64,000 bases of DNA, taken from Rebecca billardiae RCC1528. Its lineage: Eukaryota > Haptophyta. The position numbers and the translations under genes were made by a program. The stretch covers positions 1,116,001 to 1,180,000 of the forward strand of contig OZ251225.1 of NCBI GenBank assembly GCA_965240325.2. Direction: 5' to 3'. The notes beneath the pieces were generated by a model that saw only the letters and a program-made list of their open reading frames with translations, had not been told where the DNA came from and did no database searches. Shown piece by piece: positions 22,096 through 32,702 of this stretch (the first letter of the stretch is position 1; the number at the start of each line of letters is the position of its first letter).

Positions 22096-22357
22096 CGTCT
22101 TGCTGACGTTTGGCCGTTTGCTGTTTTGGCGTCAGTGCGTGCAACAGGCAACAGCTCTCGAGTCTCGACCGGAGTACCGGACAAGCTGCAGAAAGCTTCC
22201 GGACGACGAGGCGGGCGATTTTTATATTTTTTTCCCGCGCCCAACATTGTTCTTTTCCTTTTCTCACCGTCCCACGCCAGCGCGACGACGCCAGCCATCG
22301 TGGAAAGGGCCTGGTAGTCGAACCCACTCGCCCCGCCGGGCACTCGGCGTGGTGGGG
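22096..22357. promoter_or_regulatory. Shared upstream region of LRR and CAF1 genes
   Basis: 262 bp between divergent ATGs, with an AT-rich patch (TTTTTATATTTTTTT near 22210-22225) that could position transcription. Bidirectional use is inferred. Confidence 0.35.
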
Positions 22358-23699
22358 ATGTATGGGGACTCGCAGCCCCCCCCGCGCGGTGGGGGGGTGC
22401 TGATTCGTGAGGTCTGGGCCGACAACGGTACGCAACGCGAACTGCAGCCTCGCTCAGCCGCGCGCGTCCGTGTGTCTGCGCGCGCGTTTCCACCGTGCTA
22501 ACCCGCGCGCGCTCTGTGCTCGGGTGCTCCTGCCGTGGCGTCGCGATTGGTGCAGTCGATGAAGAGATGGGCTACATCCGTGAGATCGTCGACCGCTACC
22601 CGTACATGGCCATGGTGCGCGCCGCGTGCGCCGTGCCATCGCCGCCGCGCGGCCGGCTTTTCCGTGTGTTCCGCGCCCCTGATGCCCGATGTGGCGGCGC
22701 TGCGCCCGGCGTTGCCACGCCAGGACACCGAGTTCCCCGGCTGCGTCGCGCGACCGATCGGCTCGTTCCGCAACCGCACCGAGCACAACTACCAGAACAT
22801 CCGGTGCAACGTCGACCTGCTCAACATCATCCAGCTCGGCATCACGTTCAGCGACGGCGACGGCAACCTGGCGCCTGGCTGCAGCACGTGGCAGTTCAAC
22901 TTCAAGTTCTCGCTGACGGACGACCTGTACGCGCAGGACTCGATCGATCTGCTGACGCAGGCCGGCATCGACTTCAAGAAGCACGAGGAGCACGGCATCA
23001 GCCCCGTCTACTTCGCCGAGCTGCTGATGGTCTCGGGCGTGGTGCTGTGCGACGACAAGCGGTGGATCTCCTTCCACTCGGGGTACGACTTTGGCTATCT
23101 GCTCAAGATACTCACGTGCAAGCCGCTGCCCGAGACGGAGTCGGAGTTCTTCGAGCAGCTGCGCGTGTACTTCCCGGCGATCTACGACATTAAGTTCATC
23201 GCGAGCTCGTGCGACAACCTGAAGGGTGGGCTGAACAAGCTTGCCGAGCTGCTCGAGGTGCGCGCACGCGGCGTGCGCGCACGTGGCACGCGCTGCCCGG
23301 GGCTCGGTCGAGCGCCGCAGGCGCGCGTTCACACCCGGCCCGGCCCCGCGTGCGCCCTCCCCGCGCGCGCAGGTGCCGCGCATCGGCCCCGAGCACCAGG
23401 CGGGCAGCGACAGCCTGCTCACCCAGGCCGCCTTCTTCAAGCTGCGCAGCGCCTACTTTGATGACTACCTCGACGACGACCAGTACATCGGCGTGCTGTG
23501 GGGCCTCAACTCGGGCGTGAGCAGCTCGGCGCCACACGCGAGCTTCTCGTACGGCGGCAGCCCACATCCGAGCGTGAGCATGCCGCACGGGCTGGGGAAC
23601 CACAACGGCGCGCACAACGGCGGCACGCCCCTCGCGATGCCCGCCAGCCTCTCACAACCCGAATTCGACCCGGCAGTGGCGATCGGCGTGCAGCAGTAG
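22358..23699 (+). CDS. CAF1/POP2 deadenylase (CNOT7/8 family), CCR4-NOT complex
   Basis: Exons 22358-22427, 22556-22614, 22724-23257 and 23373-23699 encode 329 aa. Donors are GTACGC, GTGCGC and GTGCGC; acceptors GTGCAG, GCCAG and GCGCAG. The protein starts MYGDSQPPPRGGG and runs into LIREVWADN, VDEEMGYIREIVDRYPYMAM, then DTEFPGCVARPIGSFRN. The DEDD exonuclease residues are all present: Asp and Glu in DTEF, Asp in FHSGYDFGYLLKIL, and the final His and Asp in IGPEHQAGSDSLLT. Intron 2 falls exactly between the Met and Asp of M-DTEF. The family shortens mRNA poly(A) tails as part of CCR4-NOT in the cytoplasm. The core length matches the family. The C-terminal ~60 residues (Ser/Gly/His-rich) are extra compared with human CNOT7. 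Confidence 0.93.
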
Positions 23700-25573
23700 G
23701 GCTAGGCAGCGCCGCGCTGCGTTGGGCGCGCGGCGCTGGCGTTCGGTCCAGGCAGGCGGCAGGGGGCTCGCGCCGCTCGCTGGCCATGGGTGCACGGACC
23801 GCCACCTGTTCAGCACCGGCAGAGCCCCTGACACTGCGAGGCCGACTCCGAGTTAGTCTTCAATGGCACGCCCAGGCCTGCGCCGCTGCCGGGCCGCCTG
23901 CGCCTGCGGCCCCGGCCGCTTGCGAGCTTATTATTTTTAAATATTAATACGACTCGCCGACCAGGTCCAGGAGGCGGCAGGAGGCTGGCGGAGGCCGGAG
24001 CGCAGCTTGGCGACGTTAATTAATAATAATAATGCAATAAGCTATATTGTATATATATATATTAACGACGTGGTATATGCAACGGGCAGGCGTCAGAGTC
24101 AGCAAGCTCGACCTGCACTGCGGTGCCAGCGGATGAAGCGGCAAGCCCGGCGGGCGCATACATACGCGCAGGCGTCCGCCCTCCACGCGCGAGCGCGCGA
24201 CTGCGTGTTCCACGAGCTGCAGCAGGCGGCCGCGGGCTGGTCGGCGGCCGGCGAGGTCGGCGGAGTGCCGCCCGGCCCGCGTTCTCGCTTGGGCGCGGGC
24301 CACACTCTCACTCATAGCGCGAGGCGTGGTGCTGCGGACGGGCCGGTCATTGCAACGCGCACTCCGTGCCCAGACGTGCACACGCGCGCGCGTCGTCAGC
24401 CCCGCCGCTGCGCCCCTGTGGCGCCCATGGCCGAGCGTCGGAATTCCGAGCTCGGGCAACCGGCCCGGCAGCGTGCCATCATGCGTTTCAGAAACAGGTT
24501 TCCAGCCCTTGGAAGTTGACGCGCAGCGCCAACCCATATATACTCGAACTACTAACTCATTGGCGTCGGCATGATTTCATCAGCTACGCTCACTACTAGT
24601 ACTATACGCATCAATCAATAAGCCATCATCATCAGACTATCGTCACAGTAGTATCAGAGCAGACATATATAGCTATCGTCGTCAGTCGCCGTCATCGGTC
24701 GTCAATTCGTCATCGTCGATCCGGACCGTCTCGAGTCGTGACTCGCGTCAGCAGGTTACGCCGAGTGACTACGCGACCATATATTATCACGATCACTGCC
24801 GTGATTATGACGGGCACGCCGTGGTAGTAACGGCTACTGTACTTACGCTACTACTACTAGCTAATAAGCTAATAACTGTATAACGCGCCGCGGATCACCG
24901 AGCCTCGGACCGAGCCCCCGGATCAGGCCGGCCCGATCACTGACGTCGCCGTCGGGCATCCGCCTCAGAGTCCCAGAGGCCGGCCAGCGCGCGGCTCATC
25001 CGATCAGCAGGCCGCCACCGCCGCACGAGTTCGGCACTGCTGCCCGCACTCCGACGCGGGGCACGGGCTAGACTGATGAGGATACAATGCCCTGATTATG
25101 ACACTGTGACTCAGTCACTCAGTGGCAGGCACCAAGCAGTTGTCAGTTGAGGCCGAGGGACAAGTTGAAGTGCGTTCGACGCGAGTTGCCGGCATCGGCG
25201 GCGCGACCGCCCAGGACTCGGACCGCGGGCGGGGCCGCGCGGGCCCGAGGACCGCCGCCCGCCGGACCGCAGCTAGGACCCGAGACCGAGTGAAGCCGCG
25301 CCGGCGCGCCGGGAACGATCCCATTCCCGGGACCCATCCGCCCGAGCGCCGGCCCCGTCCGGTCCGCGGTACTTGCTGGCGTGTGCGGCCTCGGGCCTGT
25401 TGCTGTGCGGTGTGCCTACTGTGCCCGCTGTGGAAAGATTGACGCGCGACGTATATTGAGCTGTGTGGTGGTCGGCGACAGACACGGAGCCGGAGGTGTT
25501 TCTTTCAAGGTGTTGATGGCAGCAGGCCTGTGCCGGACTGATTTGGCCTCGGCCTCCGCCTCACTCTCTCAGG
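23700..25573. other. Intergenic region, no supported gene
   Basis: Convergent gap between CAF1 and the TTC29-like gene. The stretch 24000-24900 is AT-richer, with a short (AT)n near 24047-24062. ORFs here are short and lack recognisable motifs. Confidence 0.6.
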
Positions 25574-26460
25574 TCACTTCCGCGGCGCGACCTCGGCGAA
25601 CGGCACTCGCCTGTTCTTCCACTTGAGCAGCGCATTGATGTCCGTTGTGACGACCTGAATGTACGAGCCCATCACCAGGTTACCACGCGCGATGCCGAGA
25701 TGGGTGCGCGCCTGGCGCCATGGCCGCCCGCCGCGGAGCAGGCACGCGCGGAGAGTGAGCGCGCGGGCGAGCCCCTCACACTCGCGCGCGCGCGCGCTCC
25801 GGTCGCTTCCCCCTTCCGCGCCCCGCCGCCGACCGGCGCGCCGGTGCGCTGCGCACCTTGTCCACAAGGGGCCGATCTCCGAGCGAGCGTGCCAGCTCGT
25901 AGAAGCGCTCAAAGTAGTGCACAGCACTGCGCGCATCGCCCTGCTTGTTGTGGATGATGCCCAGGCTGTTGCACGCCTCTGCCTGCGAGCGAACCTGCCC
26001 CGTGCCCTGCGCCAGGTCGATGAACTGCTCCAGGTGCGTCACCGCGCTCGTCGTGTCGCCCGTCTGCTGGTACGCGCTCGCGAGCGCAAAGGCTGCGGCC
26101 CCTTGCCCCTCCGCATCCCCCGTCTCGCGGCACAGCTCCAGGTACTGCTTGTAGTGGTCGATGGCCTGGCTCGAGTCACGCACGTGCTCGAGGCACTGGC
26201 CGAGGAAGTAGTGCGCCGAGCCGATCAGCCGCCTGTCCTGGCTCTCGACCGCGCTCACCACGCACTTCTCGTGGAAGATGAGCGCCTGCGGGTAGTCCTC
26301 ACGCGCCTCACACTCTCGCGCCTGCGCCAGGTAGGCCTGCGCGCGCGCGTGCGCGTGCGCGGCCGCGTGTGGGGCGGGCGTGGTCGCGCGGAGGCGTCAG
26401 TGAGCGGATCGGCGCGCGTCGTCACGCACGGAGCTGTGCACAGAGCAGGCGAGCTCTGCG

Positions 26461-26500
<40 letters not shown>

Positions 26501-27143
26501 ACCGACCAAGCCGCACTCGCGCTCCCACGCACACGCACGCACACACCTGCACGAGATCGCGATTTGCCTGCATCCCAATGGAGGCGGCCTCGTGGTCGGC
26601 CTCAGGCGGCTCGGCCTTGGCGAGCTGATGCGCGCGCTCGTAGAATTTGATCGACTCGGCTACGTTACCCAGCTTCTCGTGCGCCACGCCAAGCTCGCGC
26701 CCGGCGATCAGCTCGCCCTCCGCGTCACCCACGAGCTTTGCAATCTCGAGGCATTTCTCGCGGAAGTAGATGGACGTGCGATGGTCCTCCGAGTCGGCAA
26801 AGAGCTCGGAGAGGCGCTGGTACGAGGTGTACACCTCCTTCGTCTGACCCTGACGCCTCGCGCGCTCGGCCTGCGTCAGGCTCTGCTTCACAAACTCCAG
26901 CTGCTCCGGCTCCAGCACGAGGTGATCGTCCTCGCGCTCACCATCAGCCTCGAGCGCCGCTTCCGCCTTGTGCGTGAGGTAGAAAAAGTCAACGAATGAC
27001 TGCACGTGGCCACTGGTCAGGATATCCAGACAGAGCGAATGCTTGTCGCTCGGCGGCGCCGCCGCGGCCACCTCCGGCTCAGCTGCCCGCTGGCCCCGGT
27101 CCTGCGCGGCCTTCGTCTGCAAAGCCGCGAGGGGGTCCGCCAT
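25574..27143 (-). CDS. TTC29-like axonemal TPR protein
   Basis: Exons in transcript order: 27143-26547, 26336-25857 and 25711-25574, phase 0 throughout, giving 404 aa. Donors are GTGTGTGC and GTGCGCAG; acceptors GCGCAG and GCCAG. The N-terminus has SGHVQSFVDFFYLTHKAE. TPR units follow: RLSELFADSEDHRTSIYFRE, GRELGVAHEKLGNVAESIKF, GSAHYFLGQCLEHVRDSSQA, ALASAYQQTGDTTSAVTHLE and CNSLGIIHNKQGDARSAVHY. The C-terminal ARTHLGIARGNLVMGSY...ALLKWKNRRVPF is the TTC29 hallmark. TTC29 is required for sperm and ciliary axonemes in animals and is found in flagellated protists. Its presence argues that the organism makes motile flagella. Intron 1 contains a run of 37 C (on the + strand). Confidence 0.88.
26464..26500. 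repeat. Poly-C tract (37 nt) inside a TTC29-like intron
   Basis: Uninterrupted run of C on the + strand (G in the transcript), lying in intron 1 of the TPR gene. The exact length is prone to sequencing error. Confidence 0.85.
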
Positions 27144-27381
27144 GGCTGGCGAAAGCAAAGGCTGTGGTAACGGCCCCCCCCCGGCCCGGAACCAGCCGCT
27201 TTTTGGGAAGTCGTGCAGCAGTGGTCCTGCGCTGGCTGGTACTCTCCGCCATCGCACTCGCTTCACGCGAGGGCTGTGCCCGCCGAGTAACGATGGCGGC
27301 GCAGTCCGGAGGAGAGTACCAAAGGAAACTACAAGGCTGCACCTGTCCAGCCTCCAGGCGTGACGCTCACTGACTACAGTC

Positions 27382-27430
27382 TACAGTTTACTAAGAATAA
27401 GAGACGCACACAGCTCAGGCAGGCGACAGT
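27382..27430 (+). repeat. 49-bp dispersed repeat, copy B
   Basis: Full-length forward copy beginning TACAGTTTACTAAG and ending CAGGCGACAGT. It lies in the gap between the TTC29-like start and the O-methyltransferase stop. Confidence 0.85.
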
Positions 27431-27521
27431 AACACTAACTGTAACAGTTGTAGTCGGACACTCCGCGGACAGTCCGCAGGACTCGCCGATGAACTCCCGG
27501 GATCACGACGCCGGACGATGA

Positions 27522-28388
27522 TCAGCCATTGGTCTGCCGACGAGGCTGCAGAATTGTCAGGCCGTCGCGTATGGGCAGCATCGTCACGTGCAGACGCTCG
27601 TCTCGGAGCACGTGCTCGTTGAACGCGGCTATCGCGGCGGTCGTCCCGTCGTGCCGCGTGGCCGGCCTGAGCACCCGCGAGTACCACAGCGTGTTGTCCA
27701 CCACGATCGAGCCCGCCTCTGTGATGAGCGGCGGGCTCGCTTGCGACCCGAGCAGCATGTCGACGTACGCGATCTGCGACTCCTTGTCCGCATCGATGAA
27801 GCAGAGGTCGAACGGCGCGGCGCGCGCGGAGGCGAGCTCTCGCAGCCCGGTCAGTGCGGACTGTTTGCGGAGCTCGATGCGGCTGCCGCACGGGCTCTCG
27901 GCGATGGCTGCGCGGCAGATCGGCTCTGCCGCCGGCTCGTCTGAGAAGTCGTCCAGGCACACCACTCGTCCACCTGGAGGCAGCGCCTCGGCCATCGCGA
28001 TTGCCGTGTAGCCCGTGTAGGTGCCAATCTCGAGCACACGCGTCGCGCGGGACGCCCGGATGAGGGACTGCAGGAGGTGCGCGGACAGCGGGCTGCTTAG
28101 CATCTGCGGTAGCTCGAGGTGCTGCCTCGTGCGCGCGGCCACGTCCTCGAGCGTCGAGCTCAGCGGCGAGGAGTGAGTCGCGCAGTAGCGGTGGCGCGCC
28201 GTGCCAAGAGCCGTGCCTTCGTACTCGTCCACCGCGACATCACGGACAACTTCGGGATCGGATGCCGCATCGATAGACGTGTATGATGACCTGAGGCGAG
28301 CCTGTGCTCGCTGCCAAGCAAAGAGCGCGAGAGAGGCCGCGCCTGCGATCGCGATGGTGGCCTTCGAGGAGGGCGCCAGCATTGCCAT
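27522..28388 (-). CDS. SAM-dependent O-methyltransferase (CCoAOMT/COMT type)
   Basis: Single exon, 288 aa from MAMLAPSSKATIAIAGA; an upstream ATG at 28481 would add 31 residues. The first ~20 residues after the start are hydrophobic (IAIAGAASLALFAW), a probable signal anchor. The Methyltransf_3 fold follows: EYEGTALGTARHRYCATHSS, PLSAHLLQSLIRASRATRVLEIGTYTGYTAIAMAEAL (motif I E-I-G-T-Y-T-G-Y), VVCLDDFSDEP, DLCFIDADKESQIAYVDMLL (the metal-binding D-A-D-K) and GSIVVDNTLWYSRV. These are the residues that bind SAM and the divalent cation in catechol or caffeoyl-CoA O-methyltransferases. The substrate cannot be told from sequence. The gene is divergent from the Myb gene. Confidence 0.88.
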   Translation of the reverse strand: MAMLAPSSKATIAIAGAASLALFAWQRAQARLRSSYTSIDAASDPEVVRDVAVDEYEGTALGTARHRYCATHSSPLSSTLEDVAARTRQHLELPQMLSSPLSAHLLQSLIRASRATRVLEIGTYTGYTAIAMAEALPPGGRVVCLDDFSDEPAAEPICRAAIAESPCGSRIELRKQSALTGLRELASARAAPFDLCFIDADKESQIAYVDMLLGSQASPPLITEAGSIVVDNTLWYSRVLRPATRHDGTTAAIAAFNEHVLRDERLHVTMLPIRDGLTILQPRRQTNG

Positions 28389-28724
28389 CGTCGCTGGTGC
28401 TGCCGGCGCGGAGGGAGGCCGGCCTTCTCGGAGTGCTTGGAGTGAGTGGCTTGATGCGCACGCAGTATTGTACGTACCCACTCTCCAATCTGATTGGCCC
28501 TCGCGTCGTAACTGTACAGTATGCGTGCGGGTACCCCGCTAGTAGCTGCACATACCATCTTGACGATGATGATTCGAGGTTGCGATGAACAAGTTGACTT
28601 TTGAGGCTTTCCTGGGTTGATCCAGAGCGACGCGAGGCCGCCCACCACACCGGCTTACCCACCAAGGCCGAACTGGGAAGCCGGGGGCAGCCGCAGGGTG
28701 GGCGTCCGGCTCTCAGGCGGCGGC
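28389..28724. promoter_or_regulatory. Shared upstream region of O-methyltransferase and Myb genes
   Basis: 336 bp between divergent start codons, containing a locally AT-richer part (28455-28600). Bidirectional promoter inferred from geometry. Confidence 0.35.
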
Positions 28725-31634
28725 ATGTCATCGACGAAGGGGTGGACGCCGGAGGAGGATGCGCTCATCGTCTCGCTGGTGAACCAGCACGGCATTAAGA
28801 AGTGGTCCGTGGTCGCGGCCGAGCTGCCTGGGCGCAACGGCAAGCAGGTGCGCGCTCTGCGCGCGCGTCCAGCCGTGGAGCCGGCACCTCCTGGCGTGCT
28901 GCGGCTGGTCCGAGCGCTCGGCGCGCGCTCGCTCGCGCCCGCGCGCGCGGATTCTCCTGGCTGTATCGTGCCTGACCTTCCGCCGCGGGCGCGCGCCCGC
29001 CCCCCTGTCCGCTGCACCCGCAGTGCCGCGAGCGGTGGCACAATCAGCTGGATCCAAACATCAAGCGCGGCCAGTGGACGTTCGAGGAGGACCAGATCCT
29101 GCTCAACGCGCACCGCGAGTACGGCTCGAAGTGGTCCGTCATCGCCAAGTTCCTCCCCGGCCGCACCGATAACTCGATCAAGAACCGCTGGAACTCGGCG
29201 CTGCGGCGCGAGCTGCGCAAGATGAACCGCGCGGCCGAGGACGCAGAGATGGAGCAGATGAAGGCGGGCAGCGAGGCGACGCCCGAGTCGGTGGCGCGCG
29301 CCGCCGTCTCCGCCGTCGCGATCCCTTCCCTCGCCACCGTCGCCGCGAGCGGGCTGGGCATCGCCGCGAGCGCCGGCGGGGCGCTCGGTGTGCCCGCGCT
29401 CACGGGCGCGGGCGCGGGCGCAGGCGCGGACTCGGAGGCCGCCGACGCGGCCGCGGGCGAGGGCGCGCCCGCCGCGGCGCGGCCGTTCGAGCTCTCCGGC
29501 GACGAGGCGTCGGGTCTGCGCTCCGCGCTCCTCGCCATCGGCAACCCCACCGACGACTCCGAGGAGTCGATCCAGAAGCGCGCCCTGCGCGAGCAGCTGA
29601 TCACGCAGCTGCGCGCGCTCAACCAGGCGTGGGAGGAGACTGGCTCGACGCCCTCCGCCAACCACATACAGGTGCGGCCGGGCGTGGACGGGGGAAGGGC
29701 GGCGTGGATGGCTCGCCTGGGCGCGCGCCGCGCGGGCGCGGGCGCGCGCGCGCGCCGGGGCCTCCCCCCGCGCGCGTGGCGCCGGATGCGCCGTGCGCGC
29801 GCGCGCCTCGCCGCGCCGTGCGCCGTGCGCGGCGGCGGCACGCGGCTGCGCGCGCTCGCTCGTGCGATCTGCTGACGCGCCGGCCGTCCGATGCGCCCGG
29901 CCGCGCGGCGCAGGAGCTGGGGAAGCAGGTGAGCCGGCTGCAGGACTTCTGCCGCGACCTCGTCGGCTCGTCGCTCACGCGGCAGCAGCTCGAGATCGCC
30001 TCGGGCGTCGTGCCGAAGCGGCGGCAGTGCATGGCGCGAGGGCGTCGCCGCATGCAGCGCGAGCTGCGCGCGCAGGGGCGGCACGGCTCGGAGGGCGGAC
30101 GAGCGCCGCCGAAGCGCGCGCGGCGCGCGAGCGGGGGCAGCGTGTCCGACGCGGACGCGCGCCCCTCGGCGGACGAAGACGACGACGGCGACAGCGCGCT
30201 CGACGCGGCCGACCTCACAGACAGCAGCAGCGTCGCCCCCTCGCCGCCCGCCGCGGCCGCGGCCACCCAGCATGCCCGCTCGGCCGCCGAGGTCGCACCC
30301 GCCCACAAGGCGGGGACAAGCGCAGGTGCCGCAGCGCTCCCGCCCGTGCTCGGCTCCAAGTCCAGACGCTCGCAGCCGGGAGGGCGCGCCGCTGCCAAGC
30401 GCACGGCGAGCGCCGCCGCCGCTGCCGCCGACGCGGGCGGTGCGCGCGCGCGCCTTGCCGCCACCCCCCCCGCGCCACACTGCAGCCGCGCGCGCGTCGC
30501 GTCAGCCGCGCTCGCGCCGCGCGCCGCCGCGCCCGACCCCCCACGCGCGCCTCCCCTCGCCGCCCCCTCTTCCTCGGCGCAGAGCTGCCGCCCACGCTCC
30601 CCGGGGACCCCGACCTCTCCGCGCGGCTGCTCGGGTTTGGCAGCACGCCGGTGCTCACGCCCGGCGGCACCTCGCTGGCCTTCGACGTGGAGGAGATCCT
30701 GCAGCTCACGTCGGCGTCGCTCGCGGACGTGCTCGCCTCGCCGCGCGGCGCGCCGCTCGTGACGCTCTCGCCGGCGCACGGCCTGAGCTTCATCCTGCCC
30801 ACGCCGCGCGACGGCGCCGGCGCGGCCTCGAGCCTCCCCGCAGCGCCTCCCGCCGCGACCTCTGCGCTTGCAATGCGCACGGCGCAGCACGGCACCGGTG
30901 TGCCCAGCGGCCTGATGGGCGCGCCCGCCAGCGGGTCTGGGCTGCCGACGTCTGCAATCGGTGAGCTGCCCAGCCCGCGCACCGCCGCCGCGGCGTTTGG
31001 CGGCTCCGATGGGACGCCCTCACGGCTGCTGCAGCTGCCGCGCCGCTCGCCGCGCGGGCACACGCTGGCTGCGTGGCCAGGCTCAGCGTCGGCCTCCGAG
31101 CAGCAGCAGCCGCGCACACCATCCTTCTCCCCGGAGGTTGTGAGCTCACTCAACCTGGTCGTGCCATCGCCGTTGCCGCGGCGCGAGCGCGGCGTGGGCG
31201 CGGGCGGTGCCGCGACCATGCTGCCGCCGCGCTCGCTCGCGCCCACCGCCGGCTCATCGCCGGGCGCGTCGGCGCCCGCTCTGGCGCCGAGCGCCGAGCG
31301 CAGGCCCTCGGGCCTGAGCAGCCGCAGGCGGCCGGTCGGGGCCACCAACCTGCACATAGCCTTTGCGGCCGGCGAGCGGCCTGTGCTGCCTCCCAGCAGT
31401 GGCGGCACCGGCGGCCCGGCGCAGCCGCCGCCGCGCGCTGCGGCAGACGCTGACCTCGCGACGCTCGACCCGAGCGCAGTCGTGTGGCCCGGTGGCGGCG
31501 GCGGCTCGGGCTCGGCCGGTGGCTCGGCTGGCTCGGCAGCCGTGCCCTCGCCCCTGCACGGCGACCCTCTCGCCAAGGCCATCGTCAACGACGTGAGCGC
31601 TTGGCTGCAGACGCCGTCCTGCCCGTCGGCATGA
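28725..31634 (+). CDS. R2R3-type Myb transcription factor
   Basis: Exons 28725-28847, 29024-29671, 29914-30439 and 30583-31634 encode 782 aa. All donors start GTGCG and all acceptors end CGCAG. Two Myb repeats lie at the extreme N-terminus. The first is KGWTPEEDALIVSLVNQHG...KKWSVVAAELPGRNGKQ-CRERWHNQLDP, interrupted by intron 1. The second is RGQWTFEEDQILLNAHREYG-SKWSVIAKFLPGRTDNSIKNRWNS. The tryptophan spacing and the CRERWHN and NSIKNRWN recognition helices match the DNA-binding R2 and R3 of c-Myb/3R-Myb proteins; R1 is absent. The rest is Ala/Ser/Pro-rich and disordered, with a short helical patch around LGKQVSRLQDFCRDLVG and a basic KRRQCMARGRRRMQ stretch that may be a nuclear signal. 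In animals and plants such proteins drive cell-cycle or developmental genes. The later exon joins are less certain than the first. Confidence 0.87.
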
Positions 31635-32014
31635 CTCGTCACACCGATGCCACCCGCCAGGCGCGCCACCCCGAGTCCGCGGCGCGTTCCGACCGGCCGG
31701 CGTCGGCCGCCCGAGTCGATGCATGTACACAGTGCGCTCACACGCCAAACGGGCCGAAAGTGCTGAATGAGAGGCGTCACGATCATGGCTGCCGACGCGC
31801 GCGCTGGCCGACCGTCCTCAAGAGGCAGTGACGATCGGCGGCGCGTAGACCGCGCGGCGGACCTCCCGCGAGAAGTACTTATTCAGTACTAGATTCAATA
31901 AGATACTGGCTCAAGCACGGCCTGACTATATTAAGCTCTGATGTATATATAATATATATATATATATAGCAGTAGTGCCTCATCTCTATAATCTTCAGCG
32001 GCGCGCTGATTAAA

Positions 32015-32140
32015 TATGGCGCGGGCCGTAGGTGCTAGAGGTCCGCCCCTTGTACTTGTAGTGCCCGGGAAAAAGATAAGAAAAAGAAAAAAGAAAATCG
32101 CAAGAGAAATCGCCTCGCTCACTACCGCGGGCGCTCACGC
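32015..32140 (+). mobile_element. Dispersed element family A, 5' fragment (A3)
   Basis: Matches, by eye, the reverse complement of 53575-53695: GGGCCGTAGGT, GTCCGCCCCTTGTA, AGTGCCCGGGAAAAAGATAAG, a polypurine GAAAAAG run and CGCCTCGCTCACTACCG. Similarity fades after about 32140, so only the 5' end is present. Confidence 0.6.
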
Positions 32141-32702
32141 ACCTGCCGCGCGGATTCACTTTACACGATTAAGTAGAGTAGACGTCAGCGGGTCCGACGC
32201 CGTCAAAGCCTCAACGGAGCGGGAGCCCGGGAAGAGTGTCGAGTGATTTGGCCCCGCCGGCGGAAGACCCATTGACCATTCTATTCATGCATCTATGATT
32301 TAACGACACAGGTAGGACCGGAAGCGCTCGGAATAATGCGCACTAATAATGCGATATATTTTATTTTATGGCCCGCGGTGCAGGGCGGAGCGCGTAGCGT
32401 GGAGCCCCGCCGGGGGCCCTCACTACGTTGTCAAAAAAGATCTTTTGATCAAAGAAAAGGGGACGGGGACGATTTTGAGGGCTCAGTTGGAGGGTGCCAG
32501 TTTTCGCTTTTTCGAGGGGTACATTGGCCCATTGCTCTCCATTAGCAAGACGCAATTGACGAGTAGCTATTAGAATACCGAGTATTCCACTGGTACTAGT
32601 AGGCTTAACAGCTTGAATACCGCTTATAATATAATGCTGTGAGTCGTTGCCATAGGTCTACATAGGCCACTTATACGTAGGGGGTCAGCACTCATTAGGG
32701 CG